The position numbers and the translations under genes are program-made. Source: Vespula vulgaris (Eukaryota; Arthropoda; Insecta; Hymenoptera; Vespidae). Taken from it: a stretch of 64,000 bases of DNA. The notes under the pieces were generated by a model. It made no database searches. It saw nothing but the letters and a program-made list of their open reading frames with translations, and was not told the origin of the DNA. The stretch spans positions 4,947,001 through 5,011,000 of the forward strand of contig NC_066600.1 of assembly GCF_905475345.1 (NCBI RefSeq). Reading direction: 5' to 3'. Every line of letters starts with the position of its first letter. Position 1 is the stretch's first letter. Positions 37,301 to 50,248 of this stretch are shown here, in pieces.

Positions 37301-39500
37301 GTAGACAATTGAAAAAAGTAAAGGAAGAGTAAAAATAAATGTATATATATATATACAACGGAATACAGTCACTGTAAAAAACATAATTTTTTCAAATATG
37401 GATTTAAAAGATATTATTACACATACACCGATTATTCTTTATTCTCAATGTTTGTACATTTGTATATGTTTCTTTGGCAATATACATTAGTTAACAAATG
37501 TACACATTACGTCGACACTTATTTAATGTTATATTTAATTTTTTTTTAATTTAATAAAAAGCTGAATTTTTTCAACTTATCTTCGCGCTATTTACTGTAT
37601 TTAAAATTTCATTTATTTCATTTTAAAAACAAAATCTTTTAAAGGAAATGAAAATTTTAACGTTTCTTTTAGTAATTCCCGATAATTCATATCTATTCTA
37701 TTAACAGCGTTTTTTGCTCATGTATAACGTTTGCGAATCTTTCTTTTGTTGTTACTTTATACAAGCTAACCATCGTCTATACAGAACTATATTCGTATAA
37801 AAGAAGTGATGAATATACATTATTAATTAATTGTAAAATTGTAATTAAATATGATACGGTACTCTTTCAATCAATATATATCGTAATATTTATTTTTTTT
37901 TATTTTTGTAAAAAGTAAATCAATGTAACGGAAAGCGTATATATTTTTAATTGCCAATATTCCACATTCATTGTCCATATTCACGTTCAAAAATATCGCG
38001 TTAGAAATATATGTACATTTTCACCATTTGAATCGTTTGCACACGTAATGTTGGACAAGTCCGTAGAATAGAACACCAGTACGAATATGGGCACGCGTAA
38101 TGTATCGAGGTAGAGAGAGTAAGAGCGTTCTCCTCTGTCTCTATTCTCGGCTTTTTGGTGGTGGAAACATTTCATTTTCTGTTCTGCCAAACCAAATTTA
38201 CTTTACGGCGGTTAAAAAAATTTCGCTTCAATAAATTTCTACGATAAGACGCGATGTTACGCAAAATAGAGAGGTACAAAAAGAGATAATGTTTTTATTA
38301 AAATGTCATTGGCATATTGACGGTTAATTGATAATCATTCGTTAGATATCGTCAGTTTTACGATATAAAGACGAATTCATGAGTATAATTATAATTAATT
38401 TCATTAATCGAGTTGTTTATTACTTCACAGTTCAATAAATATTTTCGTTATTTCTATTTAATAAGTAATTGGGATAATAAACGAAATAAAGATATCATTC
38501 TATGGAGTAATTAGTCAATGATTGAAACTACCCGATATATTCGTAATTTAGCTAGTTTCATTAAATATTTTATCTTATAAAAAAATATTTTTAATTTTTT
38601 TTTTTATTAAATATCGAGTTTATTCAAAGGACTATAAATGATATATTTTGTCGATGCAACTTCGGTGTATATAGGATAACAGACAAACTATAGTTTAAAA
38701 CTTATATCCTAGATGAACATAATATTGTGTTCAATAAATCTCAATTAAGATATATACATAGTTATAGAAACATCTCCTAAACCATTAAATACGAAGATTA
38801 TGATATATTCCAGGAATTTGTATAACTCTAATAGCTTAGATTCAAATATATTAATATATTCAAAAATATTAATATTATATAACAGTTGTCTGTTGTGTTT
38901 GCATAAATGACGAGGCTGATTCGTCGATTGTTATAAATAAGGCATTTCGTTATAAATAATGACATTCTTCATAATTTTTATTTCAAGTTATTGCTCACAA
39001 GGCACTTATTTGATTGATAATAAAAAAAATATTCTAGGTAACTTTATTTCGTTTCTACTTTATCGATCGACGCTTTATGTTCTGTTATGTCAATATTATA
39101 CAATTATTATAAATATAAAGTATTTATTAATAAATTTTTCATTATAATATTGAAATATGTGTGTGAGAAGTATGGATATTATATATTTATGATCCTCATT
39201 TTACAATTCAAACATTCATTATCGATAAGATGTTTAATATGTTTGAATTATAAACACAACATATTAAAAATATGAAATATTAATAATGTCAGATTGGTGC
39301 AATGTCAATTAATATTAATCTCATCGTAAAACTTATGTAAAACTAGATGATGAAAGAATTGAATTCGTATTTCCCGCCTACTATCTGTATCAAAAACATC
39401 AGGTCTACTAATATGTCTACTCGCATATTACTCGAATTATTTTTCCTTGGGTTTTGTTGCTTATATATTTTTTAGTTTTCAGTAGTTTACGTCGTAAATT
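34384..39500. other. Long AT-rich intergenic stretch between BUD31 and AMPK beta
   Basis: No coding sequence recognised over 5 kb. A less AT-rich patch at 38020-38260 contains a GA-rich bit (GTAGAGAGAGTAAGAG) and GGTGGTGG. It may be a promoter, perhaps for AMPK beta through a non-coding first exon. A-rich runs and TA repeats make up the rest. Confidence 0.45.
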
Positions 39501-39661
39501 TCAATCATATGAAAAATAAATTATCAGGATCCATCAGTGTTGTTTTATTTGCTTTATTAGGTAAAACAGAAGAAAAATTTCATTCCCACATGATTATTTT
39601 TTATGATAAAATAACATATTCAAAGTGTTATTTCTCTACTTATAGATGTTGTTGCACAATA

Positions 39662-40718
39662 ATGGGAAATGCTGGAAGTAATCAAACAGTCAGTCATAGC
39701 CATACTTCAGGTAGAGATCATCGTCACGGTAAAGAACATGCACCACCTTCTCCAGGAAAGGAAAGCCAAGCATTTGTCTTTGACAAAAAGTCGAATCAAA
39801 AGCTAATCTTCCAATCGTCTCATGAAGAAGAAGAGCCTTATTATACAAAAGTATTTAACAATCTATATAAATTTCTTGTGACAATAGATATATATTTTCT
39901 TTTTTATATAGATAAATCAACGGGATGGAGATAATTTTACTGGTCTACGTCCTAGATCAAATACAGTGTCTGAAGGAACAAAAGTTACTGATAGCAAAGT
40001 ATTGCCTACAGTTTTTAAGTGGGAAGGTGGTGGAAAACAAGCATATATTAGTGGGACATTCACAGGATGGAAAACACTGCCTATGGTAAAGAGTCATGGT
40101 GATTTTGTTACTATTATTGACTTGCCAGAAGGAGAACATCAATATAAATTCTATGTTGATGGAGAATGGAGGCATGACCCTGGTTTGGTAAGGTATAGAT
40201 CTATTAATCAATTTAAACGTATTGATACTGTAAGAATAATGATTAAATCGTCTGTTTAGAAAATAGTTGATAATGGTATGGGTTCTAAGAATAACTTAGT
40301 ATCTGTAAAGAAATCAGACTTTGAAGTTTTTCAAGCTCTTGCTAAAGATAGCGAAGGTGTTTCTAATAGTGTTCAAACTGAATATGGTCAAGAAATACCA
40401 CCTCATAAACCATGGGAGAAGATAATTGGACCGCCAATCTTACCACCACATTTATTGCAAGTTATTCTTAATAAAGATACACCGTTATCTGTGAGTAACT
40501 ATAAAAAAATTATTTCGTATTAATGTTTAGGATTATAGAATATACATATTGATTATAAAGTATTTTTTCAGTGTGAACCAACTCTTTTACCAGAACCAAA
40601 TCATGTGATGTTGAATCATCTGTATGCTTTGAGTATTAAAGATAGTGTTATGGTGTTATCAGCCACGCATCGCTATCGAAAAAAATATGTAACTACTTTA
40701 TTATATAAACCAATTTAA
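39662..40718 (+). CDS. AMP-activated protein kinase beta subunit (4 exons, 280 aa)
   Basis: Scaffold subunit of the energy-sensing kinase; it binds glycogen and joins the alpha and gamma subunits (Drosophila orthologue alicorn). Exons: 39662-39850, 39912-40187, 40260-40490, 40572-40718, all phase 0. MGNAGS at the start fits an N-myristoylation signal once Met1 is removed. The carbohydrate-binding module (CBM48) runs from about 95 to 154, with the conserved Trp in FTGW (116), the YKFYVDGEWRHDP stretch, and Ser124 in KSHGDF at the site phosphorylated in mammals. The C-terminal interaction domain is complete, including PPHLLQVILNKDTPLS, LPEPNHVMLNHLYALSIKD and ATHRYRKKYVTTLLYKPI. An acceptor-like CTTATAG ends at 39646, just before the ATG, so the leader is probably spliced. 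An in-frame ATG at 39509 would add residues not found in the family, so I chose 39662. Confidence 0.97.
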
Positions 40719-41074
40719 TGATTTACATCATTCCTACATGTGTGATACTTAATCATTTTGGAATAATATCATTATATGAATAATGAATTGCACTCACTAT
40801 TTAAATAGCAGAAACTGTAGGTAAGCTGAATTATAAATGACAAAAGTTGTTTAATTGTAAAATAATATAATTACTATTTATTAAAGCAAATCAAGTATTT
40901 TATAAATTTTTTAGAATTGTGAGGAATATAATGCTATATTGTATATTATCTGTAATTAAGCAAAGAAGAGAAGCAAATTTTGATTACTGATTATTATTGA
41001 ATGAACTTTATCACTTGACATATTAACTAAGGAGTTATAAGAATTGCTGTTTCTTATTATGTCAAAATTAGAAT
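40719..41074. other. Gap between convergent AMPK beta and lipase genes
   Basis: 356 bases of A/T-rich sequence that must hold both 3' untranslated ends. ATTAAA at about 40881 on the plus strand is a possible polyadenylation signal for AMPK beta. Confidence 0.4.
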
Positions 41075-42463
41075 TTAAATATCATTGTTGGTTATTTCTG
41101 ATAGATACGCATAAGGTGGTTCAGATCGTGTTCTAAGAAAATAAGATCCACTAGCAGATTTATCTACATGTTCTCCCATTAAAACTATCCCAGAATCAAT
41201 GCAATCACCATTTATATAACTATCCCAATTTTCACATTTTACTGCAGGAAGTCCAGTTTTGGAATTAATACTTTCTGTAAAGTACACGTAGGATCGTCCG
41301 TGACTGCAAGCTTCTAAAATAGAAAAGATGCAAATGTGTTATTTTGAAATCTTTCGATGCTAGTTTCGTGAAGTATTACTTACCCATGACTTCTGGGATA
41401 CAGCAACAACCAGGTTGAACAGCTGTTCCTGCGTTTGGATAAAAGTCAACTTTACCTAGAGATTGAAGATAACCTAGAATACCACCACAAGAATGAATAA
41501 CGTCAACGAATATTGCATCGGTTAAATCCAAACGAGTCTTATCAGAAGCAAGCATGTGGAATCCAGGCAAAGCTGGATCTAATCCAGTAATTCTGCCTAA
41601 TTTACCAGAAGTTATTGCATCTCCAGCATTACCAGCTACGTGTGCACCCAGAGAATGACCTAAGATATATTTAACAATGTAGAAAAATGTACATTATACA
41701 ACTTTTTCAATTATGTATGGTTTACTTTTGCTTTAAAATTAGTATAAGATATACCAAGGAAATGTATGTCTTCAGCAGTTAAATCAGTTTCTGTGACTAA
41801 AAAGTCAATGAAATTAGCAGCATCCTTTCCTACACGAACAGTATTTTGCATAGGACCAAGATAAAAAGTACTTGCAGCTAAAGGTTCCCAGTCAACGAGA
41901 ATGATATTGTAATCATCGTGTTGCAAGTAGGCTATACAATAATCAAAATGGAATTTGTTCGATTACAGATATATGGATACAATTTTGTAATCGTATATTG
42001 ACTACCTTCTTTCATGTTCCTGAGACCAGAGCTCATAGAACTGGACTTCCATCCATGTGTTATGAACTTTGTTTTTCGTGATGCTTTAAAATTAGAATCG
42101 AAAAGTCCTGCAGTATCATTAATCACAAGTCTTGTGCCATTCTCTGGACCAGACCTTTAATTATATTTCACAATATACAAAGAAGATCATAATAATTTAT
42201 TGTGTACGATAAATAAGTATATAATAAGCATACCGTGTGTAAAGGATATAAGAAATCTTTTCATTATCAAGAATACCTCTTATGCTATCTTCATACTTTA
42301 ATATTGCTACTTGAGGTAAACCATTTCCATCCGGCATAAATATCCAATCTTCTCCATATCCATCGTATCTTTCACGCAAACCACTTTCCCATTGTTCAGA
42401 AATAACAAAGTCATAAAATAATATAAAAATAAATGTCTCTATCATTAAATTTAATAAAAACAT
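41075..42463 (-). CDS. Secreted pancreatic-lipase-family enzyme, probable phospholipase A1-like (5 exons, 356 aa)
   Basis: Extracellular lipid esterase of the alpha/beta-hydrolase fold. Exons: 42463-42234, 42154-42006, 41931-41755, 41659-41384, 41313-41075, totalling 1071 bases in phase. Residues 1-23 form a signal peptide (hydrophobic, ending near FVIS). TKFITHGWKSS at 105 holds the oxyanion-hole region. Catalytic Ser188 lies in GHSLGAHVAG, Asp213 in GLDPALPGF and His282 in CSHGRSY. Cysteines at the family positions suggest disulfides. The lid segment between PGCCC and ACSH is only about ten residues, against more than twenty in pancreatic lipase. The missing C-terminal PLAT domain also points to insect phospholipase A1-like enzymes. 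Such proteins act in digestion and fat use, and some are venom components; the sequence does not say which applies. A compound CT/CA/TA repeat lies about 280 bases upstream of the start. Confidence 0.92.
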
Positions 42464-42736
42464 TTTAATTTATTAAAAATTTAACTTTATGTGTTATAAA
42501 TATAATTATCTGTGCAGAAGAAAGAATTCGGATACCTTAAGGTCAGAAGACTAGTCTTGTATAAATCCTTATTTATATTGTCAGTGTAATGTTAATATAC
42601 TTTTTCCTGGCCCACTTTCTTCTTGGTTTTATCTCTAACACCGTATCATGCAAGCGGAAATACTATCAAGTAGTTTATTAACAATTCTTTAGGCATTTTA
42701 ATCACAAACGAAAGAATACAGGTTTCAGACTGATTT

Positions 42737-42741
<5 letters not shown>

Positions 42742-42819
<78 letters not shown>

Positions 42820-42842
42820 TACATATATATATATATATATAA
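42742..42842. repeat. Compound CT-CA-TA microsatellite
   Basis: A CT run, then a CA run of more than 30 bases, then a TA run. It lies about 280 bases upstream of the lipase start; on the lipase strand it reads as GT followed by GA repeats. Confidence 0.9.
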
Positions 42843-43052
42843 TATGTGTCTACCAGTTTTTCGAGATTATTTAACAGCTGGTATCATTAGAGAATATGAA
42901 TAGAAAAGAAGGTGATATTCTTGAAGAATAATCTCTTCCTGAATAATTAAAAATTTGATACACATACGTTAAATACAATGATAAATTGCAAACGATATAA
43001 GAATGATACGAATGATGTTGCTTTGTATATATATTGAATATATTTTATCAGA

Positions 43053-43105
43053 TGGTGTGTGTGTGTGTGTGTGCGCGCATCGTGCGTGCGTGTATATATA
43101 TCTGT
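43053..43105. repeat. GT/GC microsatellite
   Basis: TG dinucleotide run (about 43054-43072) grading into GCGCGCATCGTGCGTGCGTG and a TA run. Confidence 0.85.
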
Positions 43106-46077
43106 ATAAAATATACTTTAATTCTCTTTATACCTTTTTTATTAAATACACATTTCGTTACAATTTAAAAGCATTTCGATAACAGTTATAAATATGTGGC
43201 AACAATAATTATTTCCATCAAGTACTTAATTATATGAGAGTATCGTAAATGCTGTAGTCTATCGCTTTCGATTGCATCAAATCTTTTTTTCCATATGTTA
43301 TTAAAATAATCATACGAATGAGTCATTTTGCAGACACTAATAAATAGAATATTTTTTTTTTTATAGACATTATAAATCATCAAAAATTTTTCCTTCAAGT
43401 GCATTTTCAACAAAGTATTTAATTAATGATATTCTTTAAAAAAAAATCTTGAATAAAGGTGATTTTAAGTTATACAATGGTTTCCGCATATATCAGAAGT
43501 GAATACGAAATCCATAGTGCATTCCTTCAACTTTACACTGTCTTTATATCTGAATACTTGATACTGAATTTATCTTAGATTTTTTTCTCTGTATCAAATC
43601 ATCTATCCATAGATAGATGACTAGGAAAGACCAGAAGACAAAGTTTGCATTTCATTACTATTTACTAAAACAACAATGCATTTCATGGTATTTATATATA
43701 TATATGTATTATATACAGAATTACAATCCAATAATTTGTTTACAACCTCATCCAATATAGAAATTCTTATGTGTGAAAATCTACGTTAAAAGAAATTCTA
43801 GATATAAACACAAATATACAATCTAAAGTATAATAGTATGATATTTAAATATTTAAATATTAAAAATATTACCAGTTTTTTAAGTATATCAATGGCATAA
43901 GAAAAATCATAATCTCAATAATAAGATTCAATAGCTTGTATTATGACAATAGTTATCAAAAAAAGGTACAAATATAGTTTTTAATTTTTCTGCATTATTG
44001 GAAGAATCAAACAAAGTTTTTAATCCTCCCAATAATCCTGGGATACTTATTAAAAGTAAGCGTTGAGATTTGTATATTAGGTTTAGGAAAAAACATGCCT
44101 ACACAGAGATTTTCTTCTATCAGAAAAGAATTTTTGTTAAACGGAGTTTAACAATTAAATGATAAATACTCATAATGACAAGATCAAAATACCTCAAGTA
44201 ATAATATTTCATGAATCAATGTATAAGTAATATAAAACATATTTTGCGAAGATGATTCTTTGTATGCTGTACTAGTGAAAAACACACTTAAAAATATTCT
44301 ATTTCATTTTATTTTTTTTTTAATATCTTTCAAACTTAGAGGAGATTTCATTCTATATAACAACCATTTTTCATCGTTAACTGTTTCCAGTTAAGATTTA
44401 TATGAAAAAATTTCTATATGATGTTTATCTTATTAATACTATAAATTCGATCGCTTTTATAATGTATAATAAATGCTATTAATTATTATTTATATATTTT
44501 TATAAAATGTATATTATAAATGATTTTTGTAATTATATTTGCAAATCAACAATGCATTAAACAAATCCAATCCATTTAAATATGTAAAAATGATATATAA
44601 GACATCTCTAAAGTTTTTCTCTATCTTTAGTAATATTTAATATAATATTTTTCAATCGACTGACTAATATTATGTCAAAAGAAGCCGAAAGTCTAGTTGA
44701 TATTAATCTGTAAAAGAAGTTTCTGAAATATGAAGGTGGTGATTTGGAAACGTTTTATTTTTTTATATTCATGCTTATGTAAAGAAAATATTTTAAAATA
44801 GCCCAGCAATCACAAAACGCAGTATCTTCAAAAGTACTGTAATTAATTAATTTTTAAAACATACCTTTAAATTTATGACAATGAATTTATCATAATAATG
44901 CATAACAAAAGAGTAATTAATTTCCCTGAATAACAATTAATAAAAGTTTTTCTTATAGCTTATGTTTAACCATATTCAATAAAATAATAAAGCCATATAA
45001 AAATAACATGTGTAATACAAATATTTCCAGTTAAAATTAAAACATGTTGATTAAAACATGAATATTTTTTATTTAATATAACATGATTTAAAGATGATAA
45101 TAGTAAATTTTTTACTAATTTTTTTTTTCAAGATCACCTTCAGTTTTTTATAAATAAAACTAATTATTTTACACCAATCTTTTGGTGAATATCGAGACGA
45201 ATTCAATCAATATTATAAAGAAAATATTTCTTCTCTCATTAAATTAAAGAATGATTAAAAAGTATCCTTTAATTTGATTAAAATCATGTTTAAAATGGTA
45301 TTTAGCTGCAATATATTTATGTAGACAACAAATAAATGAAATAAACTATACGTAACTTCTTCTGCAGCATATACCAATTGCTATGTACGCATCTATAATA
45401 TAATTCTCTGTCGCTTATCTTTCGATATTGTTGGAACTCTCGATATCATTAAATGTGTTTGAATGTACAGTAAGAGATATTTAAAAATTGTAGACGACAG
45501 ATCAAATCAAAAGCAACTAATACTAATTTATTAAGAACTACGGTAAAGAAGTGCAACATGTGATATTTCTTGTTAATAAGATTATACAAAATTCTTTCAA
45601 CTAGGATATTTTTTAAATTCAACAAGATTCGCTGTAGTATATTCGATATAATCTTATATTCATTGGTAGAAATGAAATAATAATTATTATAAATTAAAAT
45701 AATAATAGATATCGTCAATATAAATGAATTGAAGTATTTTCTTTTCTCTCTTTTTTCCTACCATAATATTTGTTAATAGAGCTATTGAACCTAAAACAAC
45801 ACGACAAACTAAAGTTGAGAAACTAATTTAAACTAAACTAAATTAATTAAAGAAGTTAACTAAAGAAGTTTATTTCTATAATGTGATATAGTAAGTAATC
45901 GATGTAATCGAAAAAACAAATTTTTTTGTTCCTTTCTATCATTGAAATTTCCTATTGTGTTTTTTTTAAAAACAAAAGAAAATAAGACAATGTAAATTAA
46001 AATATTACTATAATAATAATGTATAATAGAATAATATATTAATAAGAACAAATAATTATTTACTTATATAATATTAT
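43106..46077. other. AT-rich intergenic DNA
   Basis: No gene or recognised repeat. Short open frames on the minus strand (for example 45718-45449) are Ile/Asn/Leu-rich products of AT composition. Confidence 0.5.
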
Positions 46078-46552
46078 TTATTCACATATAATACTAATAT
46101 ATATTACTAATTATTTGTAACAAAACATTCGATAAAATATTGTTTTTTGTTGCTAATTTATATATTAGTTATTATATGTATCAATTATATTTATTATTTT
46201 TTATATATTTTATATGTCATCAAATAAATGTATATTGATGTTATATCTAGGACAGATCATTGTAAGACTCATGCCATTATTAAAGAAAGATATAAATATA
46301 TAAGATTAACAAATGTGAGTTTAAAGCCTAGTAAACTACCTACTCTACCCAAATGAACTTGATTGTTATGTTACACATGAAAGAGCATATATACTGATAC
46401 GATAGATCTGCCTCGTTATACAAGTCCAGTTTGCACTTGTAGCTCATATTTTGTCCATATCTGTCGTTAAAGTTACACATGTTCCAAGCGAAAGCTCTTC
46501 TGAATCATCCTCTGAATCATCCTCTAAATCATTCTTTGATGAACAGCCTTAA
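46078..46552. repeat. Dispersed repeat family 2, copy A
   Basis: About 475 bases that resemble 57872-58282 in the same orientation. Shared landmarks are TAATTATTTGTAACAAAAC, a CTAATTTATATATTAG box near 46155, and CTCATATTTTGTCCATA with a CTGTCGTTAAAGT box near 46445-46475. The right end reads GATGAACAGCCTTAA, which is also the reverse complement of the start of MITE copy 1. No open frame. Probably a non-autonomous element sharing termini with the MITE. Confidence 0.5.
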
Positions 46553-48115
46553 CAAAAATTCGAGAAATCATTATAACAAAGTTTATCAATTTTATATTAT
46601 CAAGGAAATAATATAGCAATTCGTAGAGCCACTAAAAATAACAAAAAAATAATATTGGAGGAAATTAGAGAATGAAGAAAATATTTGTATTGGAAGAAGA
46701 AAAACAGAATCAAAAGGAAGAGAAAACAAGAGAAAACAAAAGAATATAAAAATGGAAAAGAATGTAAGAAGACAGAGTGAAAGAGAGACATTATAAACTT
46801 TGGATAAAGAAAATATCTTTTTTTTTAGGATTTAGATGTTTATTGTCATTATTATTGTCATCATTGTTGAATGCAATAGATCAATAAAAAGTCGGCTAAT
46901 AAAAGACAGCAATTTTATTGGCAGATAAACAAATAGATAAGTCAATGCGCGAAGGCACGATGGAGTTTCGCCCATATATTGACCCAATCAGCCTTAATCA
47001 AAAATGCAATGCTTCAATTGATGTCTCTTTGAGCGGAAACAAACTACCATAGATCAAGAATATATTTTGAATTTTTTATTATTGATTTCACATATTAATG
47101 ATGTTTATAAGATGCATCAGGATATAAATGCATTTTACCCGCTGTTTAGTGCCGTATTAGTTTGGGAGTATCTAATTTGCATGCACGTGATTTTGGGATT
47201 AGAAGAAAATCTTTCTTCTTTTCTTTTTTTCTTCTTTCTGTATTTAATTATAAGAATTATTTCATCATTTTAAAATAAACAATATACGGATTAAAAAATT
47301 TTCATTTGTTTTAATTAGGATTTTATACTAATATTAACTTAAATATTTAAGAAGATTCATCAATTGACAAGATTTATTATAAATCATTGACAAAATGCTT
47401 TATAAATAAAAATTCATAATAAATGTATTTTTTAACTGTTTAATGTTATACTAATATTATATATATTTAATTTAAATACACATTATTTTTGTGTTTAGAA
47501 AATTTTTTTTTTCACTTAATTATGAAAATAATTTTAGAATGAACGATCAGAGCAGAACAAATCAAAGCATACATATTTGGTAATATTTAAACTAATAATA
47601 CATAATTATAAATAAAAATACCTAATACTTAATACTAATTAACTTAAACTAATTATGTAATATTAATAATACTTAATAATACGTTTTTATAAGGTATTTT
47701 TATATATTAAATATATTATAATATTTTATATATTACATATATTATTATATATTAAGATGTATGCAAGTTATGCAAATTATGCAAGTTGTGTCGAGAAATG
47801 TTAGTCTAATTGAGTGTACGAATTGTTGTCCTAATTGTGAAGAGTGTCCTAACTTGAAGAAAAAAGAAACTAAAGGTTCTTTTAACCTATATGATGCAAT
47901 TATGGCTTGAACTAAAACTAATCAAGTCTGAACATTATTTCCGAAATTATAGCTGTTTAAAACTTGAAATATGATTTTATTGAAAAATGTTTAATTTAGA
48001 AAAGAGGAATATCCAAACTATCTACATAATTCTAGTTCCGGTCATAGATAAATATTCACTCGATATATACGCAGAATGTCAAGTTAATCGGTCCATTAGT
48101 TTCTAAGAAAAATGA
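46553..48115. other. AT-rich intergenic DNA
   Basis: No gene recognised. A purine-rich patch at 46620-46790 gives a low-complexity open frame on the minus strand. Short reiterated TAATACTTAATA units occur at 47595-47690. Confidence 0.5.

Positions 48116-48116
<1 letters not shown>

Positions 48117-48142
<26 letters not shown>
48117..48142. repeat. Poly-A run
   Basis: About 25 consecutive A residues. No retrotransposon coding sequence lies directly upstream, so it is not clearly a retroposon tail. Confidence 0.85.
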
Positions 48143-48146
<4 letters not shown>

Positions 48147-49007
48147 TCAAAGAAAATAATTAAAAATGTAGTCAATTTGAAAAATGTTGTTTTGAGAAAA
48201 AGACATTTAAAGTTTTCTATACTGTTACGAATAGTACGATTGAAATTATGATGGATAACAATTGATTTCAGTAACTTACCTGCAATCATGTATATCTGAA
48301 CCATACAGAAAATATTCCTCAACTTCAAAAAGTCTTGTAAAGTAGTTCTTTCTTCTCTAAAGATATTTAAGGTTTTTTAAAATCCTTCATTAAAAATGAC
48401 GACTGCTAAGAAATTTACAATTTCTATGGTCTGTCTCCTACAGTGCAAATGTTTTGGAGCATACACATTAATGAATTTAAACTTTTGTTTTATATTAATG
48501 AATTTAAATTTTTAAAGAAAGAAGAAAATTAATTATAGGTTTATATATAAATAATTAAAGTAATTTTTTGAAAAGAAGTAAAATAAGATAATTTAATCTT
48601 TTTAATACATGATCTCAATAATCTTTTTTTATTGTTTAATTTAATACTGATTTAATCTTTAAATATATATAATTGCGTAATTGAAAAAATTAAAGAATCT
48701 AAATAGAACTAATGTTGAATATTTTCTTCCTTCAAAAAGTTATTTACAAATTTATGTAAAGTGTTCTATGTTTAAACGATCAATCTTCTTCAATATATTT
48801 TATGAATAGAAATAAGAAATAAATGTTACATAAACATAGGTTTGCATATCATTGCATAATATTACTTTGAAAATAAAAAAAGAAAGGAAAAAGAAGTTGA
48901 TTTATGTTTACATTTCAACATGGTAGAGAGATTGAGCTTATTTTTATTCTTGGTATTTTATACTTCATTTGCTTCAATTCACTGAATGTTGAAAAAATTT
49001 TGAAAAC

Positions 49008-49340
49008 GTTATTTATGCCATCGATGAGAACAGAAGTAATTCTTGACCAACTTTGATGAACAAGATCACATTTTGAAGACGAAGGTTAAATCTAGGATCC
49101 TACATTTTCCAATTTATGAAAGAGCTTTTTATTTGTGCATAAACTGTTTTCAAAGAAATATTATTTTTAATATAATTTTTTTCAAAGAAAATAAAGCTTT
49201 TTCAACAATTCGAAAAATAGGCATTCTAGATTAAACCTTCCTTTTTAAAATGAGAGTTTGTTCATCAAAATTGATCAGGAATTACATCTGTTCTCATCGA
49301 TGATATAACCATTATAAAATCAGGGGTGATGAACAATCTT
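49008..49340. mobile_element. Palindromic MITE, copy 2 (left end truncated)
   Basis: The inner arms match copy 1: AAGGTTAAATCTAGGATCC at about 49082 against TTCTAGATTAAACCTTCC near 49223. The right terminus, AACCATTATAAAATCAG then GGGTGATGAACAATCTT, is the reverse complement of the left termini of copies 1 and 3. The left arm starts inside the element (ATTTATGCCATCGATGAG), so about 40 outer bases are missing. The long arms (ATCGATGAGAACAGA on both sides) show that the inverted repeat reaches well over 60 bases. Confidence 0.75.
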
Positions 49341-50248
49341 GTGCATTTCTTTTAAAAATGAAAAAAATCATGTAGAACTGTAATTATTATAATATAATTA
49401 ATTACAATTAATAAACATTGTAATAATAATTATAATAATAATAATTATTGTAATTATTAACATTAATCACTATGAAATTGTTTGTTAGTTTATATACGAT
49501 TTTTTTAAGGTTTCTTTTTGTAAGTCTAAGTTATATTTAAGAATACCATAATGATACTATTAGATGTAAATGATACTACAATTTTCATACCATATAATCC
49601 TTTTGTAAAAAGTTTGTTCATAGAGAGTTATATCTACTTTTATATTGGTCGATAGCAAAAAATATTGCTTGAAAACTTTTTTCTTGTAAACAAATACGTA
49701 TTATTTAACTTAATAAACATTTCTTTTTCTTTATTACGCAGTAGTAAAAAATATTGATTCAGAGAAAGTTTTTCGTTATATTTATCTTTTCCTCTTTTAC
49801 GTATTTTATTGTAATACGTTTTATACCGATTAATCAATATTTCGAAATTGTCAGGTATTATTATTTGTTGTCAGATGTTATGCTTTAACAGTTTGAATTT
49901 TTGGTTATAGTTCATCGGCGGTTATATGATGCTTTGGTATAAAAATAAATTTAAAAAAGGGAAAGAAAAGAAAAATATATATCTATATATATTATGCGTG
50001 AAGAGCACACTTTAAATTATATGGTAACGGTCAGGGTCAACGGAATTATGCTATCTAAGATTATCAACGGCTTCTAGAACTTTTGTAGTGCTTCTTGGGA
50101 ATACTATAAATCAACGTGTTAGATTTCAAAGCAAGGCATTTCCTCTTCAAACATTATTCTTGTTTTCAAGTGATTCGTAAAGATCCATACCGTGTTCATT
50201 ATATGATCAAGATTAACAAGAAAGAAGAAGAAGGAGACCAGATTTATA
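49341..50248. other. Upstream region of the acidic-tract gene
   Basis: AT-rich with TAATAA repeats at 49380-49470. A TATA-rich patch (TATATATCTATATATATTATG, about 49976-49996) lies about 250 bases before the ATG at 50249 and could be core promoter sequence. Confidence 0.35.

Noticed and set aside
39509..39661. Longer N-terminus for AMPK beta from the upstream in-frame ATG
   Set aside because: The added residues are not family-like, would destroy the N-terminal myristoylation motif, and a splice acceptor lies just before the ATG at 39662.
39957..40211. Minus-strand 84-codon frame
   Set aside because: Antisense to the second exon of the AMPK beta gene.
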